Below, piece after piece: positions 18,555 through 29,047 of a DNA stretch of 64,000 nt (position 1 is the stretch's first letter; each line of letters opens with the position of its first letter). A program made the translations under genes and the position numbers. Origin of the DNA: Chelativorans sp. J32 (GTDB lineage Bacteria > Pseudomonadota > Alphaproteobacteria > Rhizobiales > Rhizobiaceae); the NCBI RefSeq assembly GCF_000518985.1, contig NZ_JAEQ01000022.1, forward strand, positions 353 through 64,352, read 5' to 3'. The notes beneath the pieces are model-generated. The model was not told the DNA's origin. It saw only the letters and a program-made list of their open reading frames with translations, and ran no database searches.

Positions 18555-19244
18555 TTACCCCTCCGCCGACCATTCCGCCAGGGCGGCGAGGGTGGCCTTC
18601 AGATCAGCCATCCGGCTGATCGTGGTTTCCGCGCCCGCCTCCATCAGCATGGAGGCATGCCGGGGATGGCTGTGCGAAGCGCCCGTGAATCCGATCACGC
18701 GCATTCCCGCTGCCTTGGCGCCTGCGATCCCGTGCACCGAATCCTCGATCACGATCGTCTTCGCCGGATCCGCACCCATCTGCTCGGCGGCGTAGAGGAA
18801 GACGTCGGGTGCGGGTTTCGGGCGCTTGGTGGGGATGGCAAAGGAAGAGAAGATGACGTCCTCGAAGAAGCGAGCGAGATTCGTGCGCCGGAGCATGGCT
18901 TCGATTCGCTCTTCTCGGGAATTGGAACAGATGCACCGCTTCACCGAAAGGGAACTGATCGCTTCCGCCACCCCGGGAATGGCTTTCACCTCCGCCCTCA
19001 GCCTTTCGTCCACCCTGGCCTCCGCATGCTCGATGAGAGAAGCCTGGAAGAGCATCTGGGCCTCCTTCTCAATATGCATCATGATGTCCTTGAAGGTCAG
19101 GCCGGAATAGCGCTCAGCGAGTTCCTCCGCACTAATGTCGTAACCGGCTTCGCGCAGCATCTCCGCCTCGACCCGGGCGGCGACGATTTCGGAATCGACC
19201 AGAACGCCGTCGCAGTCGAAGATGACGAGATCAAGTTGAGACAT
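18555..19244 (-). CDS. HAD-IA family hydrolase (phosphatase/phosphomutase-like)
   Basis: A 229-residue haloacid-dehalogenase-fold protein, similar in plan to beta-phosphoglucomutase and sugar phosphatases. Motif I is VIFDCDGVLVDSE with the two catalytic aspartates, motif II lies in CICSNSRE, motif III is the Lys in KRPKPAPDVFL, and motif IV is VIEDSVHGIAGAKAAG. A helical cap sits between residues 17 and 80. The substrate cannot be told. The gene is divergent from ccrM. Confidence 0.9.
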   Translation of the reverse strand: MSQLDLVIFDCDGVLVDSEIVAARVEAEMLREAGYDISAEELAERYSGLTFKDIMMHIEKEAQMLFQASLIEHAEARVDERLRAEVKAIPGVAEAISSLSVKRCICSNSREERIEAMLRRTNLARFFEDVIFSSFAIPTKRPKPAPDVFLYAAEQMGADPAKTIVIEDSVHGIAGAKAAGMRVIGFTGASHSHPRHASMLMEAGAETTISRMADLKATLAALAEWSAEG

Positions 19245-19388
19245 GGTGACACTTCGCGGAAAATGGAGGGAGGAGGCGACGCCATAACCCCGAACGGCCA
19301 GGGGATCAACTACCGGCGCCGAATATCCTTCCTATAGTCTGGAGCTGACGGCCCGGTTCCCGCCCTTACGGAATATTTACCCTCTTCA

Positions 19389-20563
<1,175 letters not shown>

Positions 20564-20565
<2 letters not shown>

Positions 20566-20593
20566 GGCAAGATTTGCGATTGAGCAAAGCCTC
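20564..20593 (+). terminator. Probable terminator-like hairpin after ccrM
   Basis: GAGGC (20564-20568) and TTTGC (20573-20577) pair with GCAAA and GCCTC (20584-20593), leaving a 4-base bulge and a 6-base loop. It begins inside the ccrM stop codon. No long T-run follows. Confidence 0.4.
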
Positions 20594-20792
20594 TTGAGAG
20601 TCATCCCGGCAGCCGGAGGAGACCGGGACTTTCTCTGGGGTCATGGGCAGGGACGGCTCGTCCGTTCTTGTCAGCACCTTAAACGTTTGCGGAGACCGGC
20701 CTCATCCTCAATAAGGCCGGGCTCTGCGTCGCTTGGCCGGGGTGAGGAGGGGAGGAGAATTCGCACCCTCGCGCCGGGCAAGTGCTTGCTTC

Positions 20793-21404
20793 CTAAACCT
20801 CCAGGCCAAACTCCTTCAAATCTTTCTTCAGCTTCTCCGCGCCGACGAACTGCACGGCTTGCCAGCCAGCCGCCTGCGCACCGGCGACATTATCGGCATT
20901 GTCATCGATGAAGAGGGTCGCCGCAGGCTCCAGCCCGAAGCTTTCCGCGTGATGTTCATAGATTTCGCGATCCGGTTTGATCAGCTTGATCTCGCCGGAC
21001 ACGGTCACGCCGCGTGGCCTGTTCAAGAATGGGAAACGCTTGCGCGCTTCCATGAACGTGTCGCTCGCGAAATTGGTGAGCATCGTGACATCGTGGCCGG
21101 CATCGATAAGGCTCTCGAGGATTGCGACCGAATCCTCGTAGGGATGCGAGACCATCTCGTGCCAGGAACGCCGGAAGGCTCGGATATTCTCTTCATGCGT
21201 CGGGTGAAGCGCGATCAGCATCGCCTCGGCTTCCTCCCAGGTCCGGCCCCGGTCCTGCTCCAGGTTCCAGTCGTGGGTGCAGACATTCTCGAAGAACCAG
21301 CGGCGCTCCTCCGCATCGGGGATCAGACGGGAGTAGGGGATCTCCGGATCATAGTGGATCAGAACCTTGCCGATATCGAAGACGATGTGATGGATTTCAC
21401 TCAT
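20793..21404 (-). CDS. HAD family hydrolase (YihX-like)
   Basis: A 203-residue HAD phosphatase close in plan to YihX-type sugar-1-phosphatases. Motif I is VFDIGKVLIHYDP, with Gly at the usual +2 region. Motif II is TMLTNFASDTF, the motif III lysine is in GEIKLIKPDREIY, and motif IV is FIDDNADNVAGAQAAGW. I use the ATG at 21404, five bases after the mutY stop. The longer open frame overlaps mutY. It is co-transcribed with mutY, but the link in function is not clear. Confidence 0.9.
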   Translation of the reverse strand: MSEIHHIVFDIGKVLIHYDPEIPYSRLIPDAEERRWFFENVCTHDWNLEQDRGRTWEEAEAMLIALHPTHEENIRAFRRSWHEMVSHPYEDSVAILESLIDAGHDVTMLTNFASDTFMEARKRFPFLNRPRGVTVSGEIKLIKPDREIYEHHAESFGLEPAATLFIDDNADNVAGAQAAGWQAVQFVGAEKLKKDLKEFGLEV

Positions 21405-21409
21405 TTCCC

Positions 21410-22525
21410 TTACGGTCTCCTTGCCTTTGTGGCGCCGGGTATAGCGGCCTCGATCGCTTTTTTCATGACAGTCGGCAGCGCCTCTCCATGCAGTTCTGCC
21501 GGCCTCGACCACCAATGGCCGGCGGGCGCCTCGATCGCCGGGACTTCTGCCCGGAATACGAACAGATTGAGAGCAAAATGGGTGAAGACATGCGTTACCG
21601 CGCCGCAGCTCTTCCAAGAGCCGGGGAAGGGGGCGGCGGAAATGTCTCGTTCCCCATCCTGCCGTGCGGTCCAGGCGCTGGTCGGCACTTCCGTCATGCC
21701 TCCGAGCAGCCCTTTCTCCGGCCGCTGGCGCAGGAGTACCGCCCCGTCCGAGCGGACGGCGATGAAAGCGGCACCCTGGCGAAGCGGCTTGTCCGCCTTC
21801 GGCGCCTTGACCGGAAACCGCTCCTGCGCCTTAAGCGCCCGCGCCGCGCAATCCTTCGCCACTGGGCACAGGATGCAGGATGGGCGGCGTGGGGTGCAGA
21901 TCGTGGCGCCGAGATCCATCATCGCCTGCGCGAAATCGCCGGGGCGCGCGTCGGGAAGCAGGTTCTCGACCACGGCGCGGATTTCCGGCTTGGCCGCGGG
22001 AAGGGGCGTCTCGATCGCCCTCAGGCGGGTGATCACCCGCTCCACATTACCATCTACTACGGCGGCAGGGCTGTTGAAGGCGATCGCGGCGATGGCCGCA
22101 GCCGTGTAGTCGCCGATGCCGGGCAGATCCTTCAGGCGGGCTTCGGTATCGGGAAACTTGCCTCCGTGGAGCTCCACCACCGCCTCCGCGCATTTCTTCA
22201 GGTTACGGGCGCGCGAGTAGTAGCCGAGGCCAGCCCAGGCCTTCATGACGTCGTCCGTTTCGGCAGCGGCCAGAGCCTCGACCGTTGGCCAGCGCTCCAG
22301 GAACTTTTCGAAATAGGGTTTCACCGCGCCGACTGTCGTCTGCTGCAGCATGATCTCGGAAAGCCAGACCCGATAGGGATCGGGACGTCGCCCTTGGCGG
22401 ATCAGGTCGGGCGGCATGCGCCAGGGGAGGCGGCGGTGGTGCCGGTCGTACCAGGCAAGCAGAGCTTCGGCGATGGATGGCTCATCCGCCACCGACCATT
22501 CTTCCGCCGTCATTCGCTGTGTCAT
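21410..22525 (-). CDS. mutY: A/G-specific adenine glycosylase
   Basis: A 371-residue base-excision repair enzyme that removes adenine mispaired with 8-oxoguanine. The catalytic glutamate is in LSEIMLQQT, the helix-hairpin-helix is LKDLPGIGDYTAAAIAAIAF, and the catalytic aspartate is in AVVDGNVERVITR. The iron-sulfur cysteines follow the pattern C-X6-C-X2-C-X5-C (CTPRRPSCILCPVAKDC). A NUDIX-like domain for 8-oxoG recognition forms the last 120 residues. I start at ATG 22525, which has GGCGGGA upstream; longer frames would run into the divergent DUF721 gene. Confidence 0.95.
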   Translation of the reverse strand: MTQRMTAEEWSVADEPSIAEALLAWYDRHHRRLPWRMPPDLIRQGRRPDPYRVWLSEIMLQQTTVGAVKPYFEKFLERWPTVEALAAAETDDVMKAWAGLGYYSRARNLKKCAEAVVELHGGKFPDTEARLKDLPGIGDYTAAAIAAIAFNSPAAVVDGNVERVITRLRAIETPLPAAKPEIRAVVENLLPDARPGDFAQAMMDLGATICTPRRPSCILCPVAKDCAARALKAQERFPVKAPKADKPLRQGAAFIAVRSDGAVLLRQRPEKGLLGGMTEVPTSAWTARQDGERDISAAPFPGSWKSCGAVTHVFTHFALNLFVFRAEVPAIEAPAGHWWSRPAELHGEALPTVMKKAIEAAIPGATKARRP

Positions 22526-22568
22526 ATCCCGCCGCAATGCGCTAGTTTGTCTTCCGTGAGGTAAGGAC

Positions 22569-23087
22569 ATGACAGGGAAGATGCACACAGGCAATCCCGT
22601 ACCGGTGAGTGATCTCGCCAGTGAATTGCTCGACCCTGTGCTCCGTCGCAGGGCCGGCCTGTCCATCGATCTCGTTCAGTCCTGGGCCGAAATCGTCGGG
22701 GAAAGACTTGCTTCGCGCACGCGGCCTGAAAAGATCGCCTGGCCGCGCAGGTTGCATGAGGACGATCCCTTCGAGCCCGCGACCCTCGTCATCGCCTGCG
22801 AGGGGCCGGCTGCGCTCCACGTGCAGCACGAGACGGGCGAGATCATCTCCCGCGCCAACGCCTTTCTGGGCTTTGCAGCGATCGGCCGCATCAAGATCGT
22901 GCAGAAGCCGATCTCGACTGCTAGGCCGGAAAGGAAGAAGGCCTTGCGGCCCCTTGCCGATGCGGAGCGGCAGCGTCTCGCCGGCCTGACCGAGGGCATC
23001 GAAGACCCCGGCCTGCGCGAAAGTCTCGAAAAGCTCGGCGCCAGCATCCTCGCCTCCAGCCGCAAGTCACCCCTCGCGAACTCGTGA
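22569..23087 (+). CDS. DUF721 family protein (DciA-like)
   Basis: A 172-residue protein with the DUF721 domain in its first 110 residues (opening LASELLDPVLRRRAGLSIDLVQSWAEIVGE-like, with IACEGPAALHVQHE). DUF721 members include DciA, a replicative helicase loader or operator in bacteria that lack DnaC/DnaI. The charged C-terminal tail is less conserved. A role with DnaB is an inference from the family. Divergent from mutY, with 43 bases between starts. Confidence 0.85.
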   Translation: MTGKMHTGNPVPVSDLASELLDPVLRRRAGLSIDLVQSWAEIVGERLASRTRPEKIAWPRRLHEDDPFEPATLVIACEGPAALHVQHETGEIISRANAFLGFAAIGRIKIVQKPISTARPERKKALRPLADAERQRLAGLTEGIEDPGLRESLEKLGASILASSRKSPLANS

Positions 23088-23184
23088 GCAAAATCGCGGC
23101 AATTCGCTTGGCGCTTGATCTGGAATATCTTATTTCAATTCAATTCTTGCCGCATCTATTCGGCGGAGAAACGCAGGAGACCAG

Positions 23185-23886
23185 GTGATTCGCATGATTG
23201 AGACGACGACGCGCAGGCGCTTTCTGATGTCGGTGGCCGCCATTCCGGCGCTTTCTCTGCTGGCTGCATGCAGCAAGGGCGAGAACGGGGAAGCCCAGGC
23301 GGACGAGACGATTACCACGGCTGCGACCGCACCCGAATCGACAGGCACCGTCGACATGGCCAAGCTGCTTGAGCCCGGCTCCTTGCCCGATCAGGCCCAG
23401 GGCCCAGAAGATGCGCCGGTGACCATCGTCGAATATGCCTCGATGACCTGCCCTCACTGCGCTCATTTCCACGAAACGACCTATCCCGCATTGAAGGAGA
23501 AATATATCGATACGGGCAAGGTGCGCTTCATCCTGCGCGAATTCCCCTTCGATCCGCGCGCTGAAGCGGGCTTCATGCTTGCCCGCTGCACCGAGGGCAA
23601 GTATTTTCCGATGATCGACGTGCTGTTCAAGCAGCAGAACAACTGGGCGGCGGTGCAAGATGCCCGCACAGCACTCCTCAACATCGCGAAAATTGCTGGT
23701 TTTACACAGGAGTCCTTCGAGGCTTGCTTGACGAACCAGAAGCTTCTGGACGATGTGAGAGCTATGCGCGCGCGTGGCGCGGAGTTCGGCGTGGATTCGA
23801 CGCCCACCTTCTTCATCAATGGGAAGAAGTATCCGGGAGCAATGTCGATTGAGCAGATGTCGGCGATTATCGATCCTCTGCTTTGA
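23185..23886 (+). CDS. DsbA-family thiol oxidoreductase, Tat/lipoprotein signal
   Basis: A 233-residue exported thioredoxin-fold protein. The N-terminus has TTRRRFLMS (twin-arginine pattern) followed by a hydrophobic stretch and a possible lipobox LLAAC (Cys29). The active site is CPHC (Cys89-Cys92) in EYASMTCPHCAHFHETTYP, and the cis-proline loop is DSTPTFFINGKKYPG. This fits the DsbA/BdbD-like group that forms or isomerises disulfides in the periplasm. The GTG at 23185 is chosen because AGGAG lies 5 bases upstream; an ATG at 23194 is the alternative. It precedes smc, as in relatives. Confidence 0.9.
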   Translation: MIRMIETTTRRRFLMSVAAIPALSLLAACSKGENGEAQADETITTAATAPESTGTVDMAKLLEPGSLPDQAQGPEDAPVTIVEYASMTCPHCAHFHETTYPALKEKYIDTGKVRFILREFPFDPRAEAGFMLARCTEGKYFPMIDVLFKQQNNWAAVQDARTALLNIAKIAGFTQESFEACLTNQKLLDDVRAMRARGAEFGVDSTPTFFINGKKYPGAMSIEQMSAIIDPLL

Positions 23887-23908
23887 CGTAGCCCATAGCG
23901 GTGGCGTT

Positions 23909-23930
23909 CCCGCGCGCCCGGGTGCGCGGG
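23909..23930 (+). repeat. GC hairpin abutting the smc start codon
   Basis: Perfect 7-bp arms CCCGCGC (23909-23915) and GCGCGGG (23924-23930) with an 8-base loop that is itself GC-rich. It ends one base before the smc ATG, where a ribosome site would normally be. It could be a terminator for the dsbA-like gene or a translation control for smc. Confidence 0.6.
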
Positions 23931-23931
23931 C

Positions 23932-26900
23932 ATGAAGTTCACGAAGCTTCGTCTCCTCGGCTTCAAGTCCTTCGTGGAGCCGGGCGAGTTCGTGATTGAG
24001 CCGGGCCTGACGGGCGTCGTCGGGCCGAATGGCTGCGGAAAATCCAATCTGGTCGAGGCGCTGCGCTGGGTGATGGGCGAAAGCTCGTATAAGAACATGC
24101 GCGCCTCCGGCATGGACGATGTGATCTTCTCCGGCTCTGCCACACGGCCCGCCCGCAACACCGCCGAAGTCACACTCTTTCTGGACAACACGGACCGTAC
24201 CGCTCCGCCGGCCTTCAACGATGCCGACGAGCTTCAGGTCTCGCGTCGCATCGAACGCGAGGCAGGCTCGGTCTACCGCATCAACGGCAAGGAGGCGCGG
24301 GCACGTGACGTGCAGCTTCTCTTCGCCGACCAGTCGACGGGCGCCCGCTCGCCTTCAATGGTGGGGCAGGGACGCATCGGGGAACTCATCCAGGCCAAGC
24401 CCCAGGCCCGCCGGGCGCTCCTGGAAGAGGCGGCGGGTATTTCCGGCCTCCACACGCGCCGGCATGAGGCGGAGTTGCGGCTGCGCGGGGCGGAGCAGAA
24501 TCTCGAACGGCTCGACGATGTGGTGCGCGAGCTCGACACGCAGATCGAAAGCCTGAAGCGCCAGTCCCGGCAGGCCTCACGCTTCAAGAACCTCTCAGCC
24601 GATATCCGCAAGTCGGAAGCGATCCTCCTTCACCTTCGCTGGACACACGCCAAGGAGCAGGAGGCGGAGGCGAAATCCGCTCTGGCTCAGGCTACGGCCC
24701 TTGTGGCCGAGCGGGCGAGCGCGCAGATGGAAGCGGCGAAGGAACAGGCGATTGCGGCCCGGCGCCTTCCGGAACTGCGCGACGCCGAAGCTGCCGCCGC
24801 CGCGTCTCTCCAACGCCTGACCATAGCCCGCACGCAGATGGAGGAGGAGGCCCGCCGCATGCGCGGCCGGGTGGCCGAGCTGACCAAGCGCATCGAACAG
24901 CTCGATGCCGATGCCGCCCGCGAGGAGCAGATGGTCCGCGACAACGCGGATGTCTTGAAGCGGCTGGAGATGGAAGAGGAAAGCCTTCGCGCCGCGGAAG
25001 CCGGCGGGGACGAGCGGGAGGCTTCCCTTGCTGAGGCGCTCGAGGAGGCATTGGCCGAACTGACCGGGCATGAGGAGGCGTTGACCACGCTGACCGCCGC
25101 GCGGGCCGAGGCGGCCGCCATTCGCACGCAGGCAGAACGTGCCGTGCGCGAGGCTTCGGAGCGGCGCGACCGCCTGACGCGCCAGCTCGAGGCGGCAGAC
25201 AGCCAGCTCGCCGAAATCGCCGCCGAGATCGCCCGGCTTCCTGACCCGGTGGAAAAGCGTCTGGAGCTTGAAGAAGCGATTGCTGCCCAGGAAGCGGCCG
25301 ACGAGGCCGTGGCGGCGGCCGAACAGGCCGTGGTCGATGCGCGCGACGCGGAGGCTGCAGCACGCTGGCCCGTGGCGGAGGCACGTGCCGAACTGCAGCG
25401 CATCGAAACCGAGGCTCGCACGCTTGCGAAAATTCTGAACGCTGGCGGCAACGACCTCTTTCCCGCCGTGCTGGAGCAAGTGCGGGTGGAGCGCGGGTTC
25501 GAAACCGCGCTGGGCGCTGCCCTGGGCGAGGACCTGGATGCACCGCTCGATCCGGCCGCGCCCGCCCATTGGGGCAGTGTCGAGCCCGCCGGCGACGATC
25601 CCGCTCTTCCGGCAGGCGTCCGCTCGCTCGCCAAGCTTGTGCGTGCACCGCATCAGCTCGCTCGCCGACTCGCCCAGATCGGCGTGGTGGATGCGGCAGA
25701 CGGGGCCAGGCTGCAACGAGAGCTGAAACCAGGCCAGCGCCTGGTCAGCAGCGACGGCGCCCTCTGGCGGTGGGACGGCTTCATTGCCAGCGCCGACGCT
25801 CCCACTGCCGCTGCCCAGCGCCTTGCCCAGAAAAACCGTCTGGCCGAGCTTGATAGCGAGGCTGTCGAGGCCACGCGCCGGCTACGCGCCGTCGAAGAAG
25901 CCTTTGCCCAGGCTGAAGCGTCGGTGAAGAACGCCACCGAGGCCGAGAGGGAGGCGCGGGAACGCCTGCGCGAGATCCAGCGCGCGGTCGCCGTGGCCCG
26001 CGATACACTTGCCGCTGCCGAACGGGCCTCCGGCGAGCTTGCAAGTCGGCGAACGGCGCTTGAGGACGCCCGCAACAGGCTCGCGGAGGAGTATGAGGAC
26101 GCCGTGAACGCGATGGCCGAGGCCGAAGCGACCCTCGCCACGGCGCCGGAAGTGGCCGATCTTCAGGCCCGGCTCGACCGGGCAACCGCCGATGTTGCTT
26201 CGGCAAGGGCCAAGGCTGCCGAAGCCCGCGCCGCCCATGACGGTCTCAAGCGCGAGGCCGAAGCCCGGCAACGCCGACTGACTGCAATCGCGGAGGAGCG
26301 CAACCGCTGGATGCTCCGCGCCCAAAACGCCGACCAGCAGATCGCCGCGCTCGGCGAGCGGCGCGCGGAGGCTGCCGCCGAGCTTGAAGCGCTGATGGAG
26401 GCGCCGGACGAGATAGAAGCGCGCGGCCGCGCCCTGCTGACGCAAATTTCGGAGGCGGAAGCCCTTCGCAAGGCCGCGGCCGACCGCCTCCAGGAAGCCG
26501 AGAACCGGCAAACGGAACTCGACAAGCGCGCGAACGAAGCGATTCAATCCCTTGCATCCGCTCGCGAAAGCCGGGTGCGGGCAGAGGAGCGCGAGGCCGC
26601 CGCCGAAGAGCGCCGAAGGGAGGCCGAAGCGCGCATCCAGGAGGCGCTCGGCGTTGCCCCGCATCTCGTCATCCGGCAAGCCGAACTGAAGCCGGACGAT
26701 CCGCTTCCCGATCCTGCGGAGGTGGAAAGGCGTCTGGAGCGTCTGAAGATCGAGCGCGAGCGGCTTGGGGCCGTGAACCTGCGCGCCGAGGAAGAGCAGA
26801 ACGAGCTTTCGGAGCGGCTCAACGTGATCGTCTCGGAACGGGAGGATGTGATCGAAGCGATCCGCAAGCTGCGCCAGGCGATCCAGAATCTCAACAGGGA

Positions 26901-27390
26901 GGGCCGCGAGCGCCTGCTTGCCGCCTTCGAAGAAGTGGACGCCCATTTCAAGCGCCTCTTCACGCATCTCTTCGGCGGCGGCACGGCGGAACTGCAGCTG
27001 ATCGAATCCGACGATCCGCTCGAGGCCGGTCTCGAGATCCTCGCGCGCCCGCCCGGCAAGCGGCCGCAGACAATGACGCTGCTTTCAGGCGGCGAGCAGG
27101 CCCTGACGGCCATGGCGTTGATCTTTGCCGTGTTCCTCACCAATCCGGCGCCCATCTGCGTGCTCGACGAGGTGGATGCGCCGCTCGACGATCACAATGT
27201 CGAGCGCTTCTGCAATCTGATGGACGAGATGGCGGCTTCGACGGAAACCCGCTTTGTCGTCATCACGCATAACCCCATCACCATGGCGCGCATGAACCGC
27301 CTCTTCGGCGTCACCATGGCGGAGCAGGGCGTTAGCCAACTCGTCTCCGTCGATCTGCAGACTGCGGAGCGCCTGCGCGAGGCGAGCTGA
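23932..27390 (+). CDS. smc: Chromosome segregation protein SMC
   Basis: A 1152-residue condensin subunit. The N-terminal ATPase half has FKSFVEPGEF and Walker A GPNGCGKSN (about residue 31). Two long coiled-coil arms, rich in Ala/Glu/Arg, flank a hinge at about residues 500-640. The C-terminal half has the signature LLSGGEQALTAMAL (about 1050) and Walker B VLDEVDAPLDDHN (about 1077). SMC acts with ScpA/ScpB in chromosome compaction and origin segregation. The start matches the family, but no Shine-Dalgarno is present; a GC hairpin sits there instead. Confidence 0.97.
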   Translation: MKFTKLRLLGFKSFVEPGEFVIEPGLTGVVGPNGCGKSNLVEALRWVMGESSYKNMRASGMDDVIFSGSATRPARNTAEVTLFLDNTDRTAPPAFNDADELQVSRRIEREAGSVYRINGKEARARDVQLLFADQSTGARSPSMVGQGRIGELIQAKPQARRALLEEAAGISGLHTRRHEAELRLRGAEQNLERLDDVVRELDTQIESLKRQSRQASRFKNLSADIRKSEAILLHLRWTHAKEQEAEAKSALAQATALVAERASAQMEAAKEQAIAARRLPELRDAEAAAAASLQRLTIARTQMEEEARRMRGRVAELTKRIEQLDADAAREEQMVRDNADVLKRLEMEEESLRAAEAGGDEREASLAEALEEALAELTGHEEALTTLTAARAEAAAIRTQAERAVREASERRDRLTRQLEAADSQLAEIAAEIARLPDPVEKRLELEEAIAAQEAADEAVAAAEQAVVDARDAEAAARWPVAEARAELQRIETEARTLAKILNAGGNDLFPAVLEQVRVERGFETALGAALGEDLDAPLDPAAPAHWGSVEPAGDDPALPAGVRSLAKLVRAPHQLARRLAQIGVVDAADGARLQRELKPGQRLVSSDGALWRWDGFIASADAPTAAAQRLAQKNRLAELDSEAVEATRRLRAVEEAFAQAEASVKNATEAEREARERLREIQRAVAVARDTLAAAERASGELASRRTALEDARNRLAEEYEDAVNAMAEAEATLATAPEVADLQARLDRATADVASARAKAAEARAAHDGLKREAEARQRRLTAIAEERNRWMLRAQNADQQIAALGERRAEAAAELEALMEAPDEIEARGRALLTQISEAEALRKAAADRLQEAENRQTELDKRANEAIQSLASARESRVRAEEREAAAEERRREAEARIQEALGVAPHLVIRQAELKPDDPLPDPAEVERRLERLKIERERLGAVNLRAEEEQNELSERLNVIVSEREDVIEAIRKLRQAIQNLNREGRERLLAAFEEVDAHFKRLFTHLFGGGTAELQLIESDDPLEAGLEILARPPGKRPQTMTLLSGGEQALTAMALIFAVFLTNPAPICVLDEVDAPLDDHNVERFCNLMDEMAASTETRFVVITHNPITMARMNRLFGVTMAEQGVSQLVSVDLQTAERLREAS

Positions 27391-27572
27391 GGCCGCCCGG
27401 TGGGATAAGTCGCCGGTAACTTGATTCTGTTTTTCCCTCGGTATAGTCCCTAACCATGATGTTCATGTCCACATTCTTCCCCCTGATCTGAACGGCCTCA
27501 GCGTTCCGGCGCGCCTGCGCCATAAGATCAACACGGCTCCGCTGACGCGGCAGCTGGACAGAGAATGTGAAA

Positions 27573-28364
27573 ATGCCAAAAATCGAGCATGTCGGCCTGA
27601 CATCCGATCAGGTCCAGAACTTCATCGACGACGGTTTCGTCAAGGTCGAGAGCGCCTTCGGCACGGAACTTGCAAAAACATGCAGAGACGAGCTGTGGGT
27701 GGAAATCGGCTTGTCGCCTGACGAGCCCGAAACCTGGAAGGAACCCGTAATCCGGGTGGGACACAAATCCTCACCTCCCTTTATCGAGGCCGCAAACACG
27801 CCGCGTCTCCACAGGGCCTATGATCAGATCGTTGGCGAGGGCCGCTGGTTTGCGCCAAAGGCGCTCGGCACATTTCCGATCCGCTTTCCTTCGTCGGATT
27901 CCCCTGGCGACGATGGTTGGCATGTGGATGTGAGCTTCGGCACCGACAACGCGGATTTCATGGAGTGGCGCGCCAATGTGAAGAGCAGCGGCCGCGCATT
28001 GCTTATGCTTTTCCTGTTCTCCGATGTCGGCCCGGACGACGCGCCGACGAGGATCCGGAAAGGATCGCACGCCACCATCGCGCGGGAATTGTTACCCTAT
28101 GGCGAGGCGGGCGCGACGCTGAGACAGCTCTCCGCCAAAGGCTACGCTTCCACCGAAGACTGCGAGGTCGAGCTGGCCACGGGCGCGGCAGGCACCGTCT
28201 ATCTGTGCCACCCCTTCCTCGTTCATGCTGCCCAGCCGCATCGCGGGAAACAGCCGCGCTTCATGGCGCAACCACCATTATTGCCGAAAGGTGAGTTCGA
28301 CCCCGCGCTGCCGCCGTCGCCGGTCCAGATCGCGATTCGCCGGGCATGCGGCCTGACCTTCTGA
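27573..28364 (+). CDS. Phytanoyl-CoA dioxygenase (PhyH) family protein
   Basis: A 263-residue protein with the plan of Fe(II)/2-oxoglutarate-dependent dioxygenases of the PhyH family. The metal pair is His117 and Asp119 in DDGWHVDVSFG, and the distal His is in LCHPFLVHAAQPHRG, followed by the Arg expected to bind 2-oxoglutarate. Such enzymes hydroxylate small molecules; the substrate here is unknown. The start could be ATG 27573 or a GTG two codons earlier. It lies alone between smc and a gene-poor stretch. Confidence 0.82.
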   Translation: MPKIEHVGLTSDQVQNFIDDGFVKVESAFGTELAKTCRDELWVEIGLSPDEPETWKEPVIRVGHKSSPPFIEAANTPRLHRAYDQIVGEGRWFAPKALGTFPIRFPSSDSPGDDGWHVDVSFGTDNADFMEWRANVKSSGRALLMLFLFSDVGPDDAPTRIRKGSHATIARELLPYGEAGATLRQLSAKGYASTEDCEVELATGAAGTVYLCHPFLVHAAQPHRGKQPRFMAQPPLLPKGEFDPALPPSPVQIAIRRACGLTF

Positions 28365-28375
28365 TTGGACAACAA

Positions 28376-28400
28376 CATGGGGACCGCTTCGGTCCCCATG
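28376..28400 (+). terminator. Perfect 11-bp hairpin after the PhyH gene
   Basis: Arms CATGGGGACCG and CGGTCCCCATG pair perfectly around a 3-base CTT loop, 12 bases after the PhyH stop. The place suggests transcription termination, but no T-run follows. Confidence 0.6.
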
Positions 28401-28541
28401 TCTCACACCTGTTGCGATTTCACGTTTTTCTTCGGCAAGCTGAAGCCAGCTCTTTGACGATGGCGACGCCGACAATTTCCGCGTCCTATGGAGTTGTTCA
28501 GATGCCTAAAACGTAATGGGCAGATCCGGAATCCTGAAGCG

Positions 28542-29047
28542 TTACCGAACGTCAGAGAACCTCGATATGAAGGGGCCTCGTACACCGTCTGAAAGGCGCA
28601 CCGCAGCCATCAGCGCATCTTTGATGCGCTTTTCCGGCTTCACGTTCTCGCTCACCGCAAGTGCACCCACAGCGATGAGGTCTCCACACCCGCATGCATC
28701 GAACCCGCTGCTGTTTTCTGCAACCTGATAGTCTGGGCCAATCGAGAAGAGCCGGCCCGCATGACCGGCCAGAGAGACGCCCCCGGGGGAAGCTGGGTCG
28801 GTCTTTGCTCTCCGACCCCTCTGGTTTGGAGGCAGTCGCGAGCCGCATTCACAAAGTCCGTCACCATGTAAGCATAGACATCAACATCTGGATGTTTTTT
28901 AGGCGGGCCAAATGCATGGGCGAGTAATTGCCCCATTCGGAAAGAATATGTAAATCCGATAAGGAAGTCCTCGTTGTGAAAAACCTTTCGATCGCTCCGG
29001 ATGAAGAGGGCATAACGGCCGTCTACCAACCGCGCTGACGGCGCCAA
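28542..29047 (-). pseudogene. Decayed proteasome-type Ntn-hydrolase gene
   Basis: One minus-strand frame (down from 29047) reads RYALFIRSDRKVFHNEDF, then FTYSFRMGQLLAHAFGPPKK, then DVYAYMVTDFVNAARDCL. Near 28790-28830 the sense moves to another frame, which reads PGGVSLAGHAGRLFSIGPDY, then FDACGCGDLIAVGALAV and KRIKDALMAAVRLSDGVRGP, and stops at 28542. Joined, these follow the order of small proteasome/HslV-like peptidases found in phages and bacteria (my recollection of the family). The 5' end with the catalytic Thr is missing: a third frame upstream keeps only a few matching residues. A C5G5 run at 28780-28789 is near the shift. Confidence 0.62.

Noticed and set aside
20594-20792. Several short inverted repeats after ccrM (TCCCGG/CCGGGA, CGGCCT/AGGCCG)
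   Set aside because: They are short and imperfectly nested, as expected by chance in GC-rich DNA. I could not support a defined element.
24595-25716. Long minus-strand open frames inside smc
   Set aside because: The plus-strand SMC is unbroken and fully conserved in plan. The opposite frames mirror its Ala/Glu/Arg-rich coiled coil.
28516-28728. A 70-codon plus-strand ORF in the gene-poor stretch
   Set aside because: It is opposite the Ntn-hydrolase remains on the minus strand, which carry the recognisable sequence.
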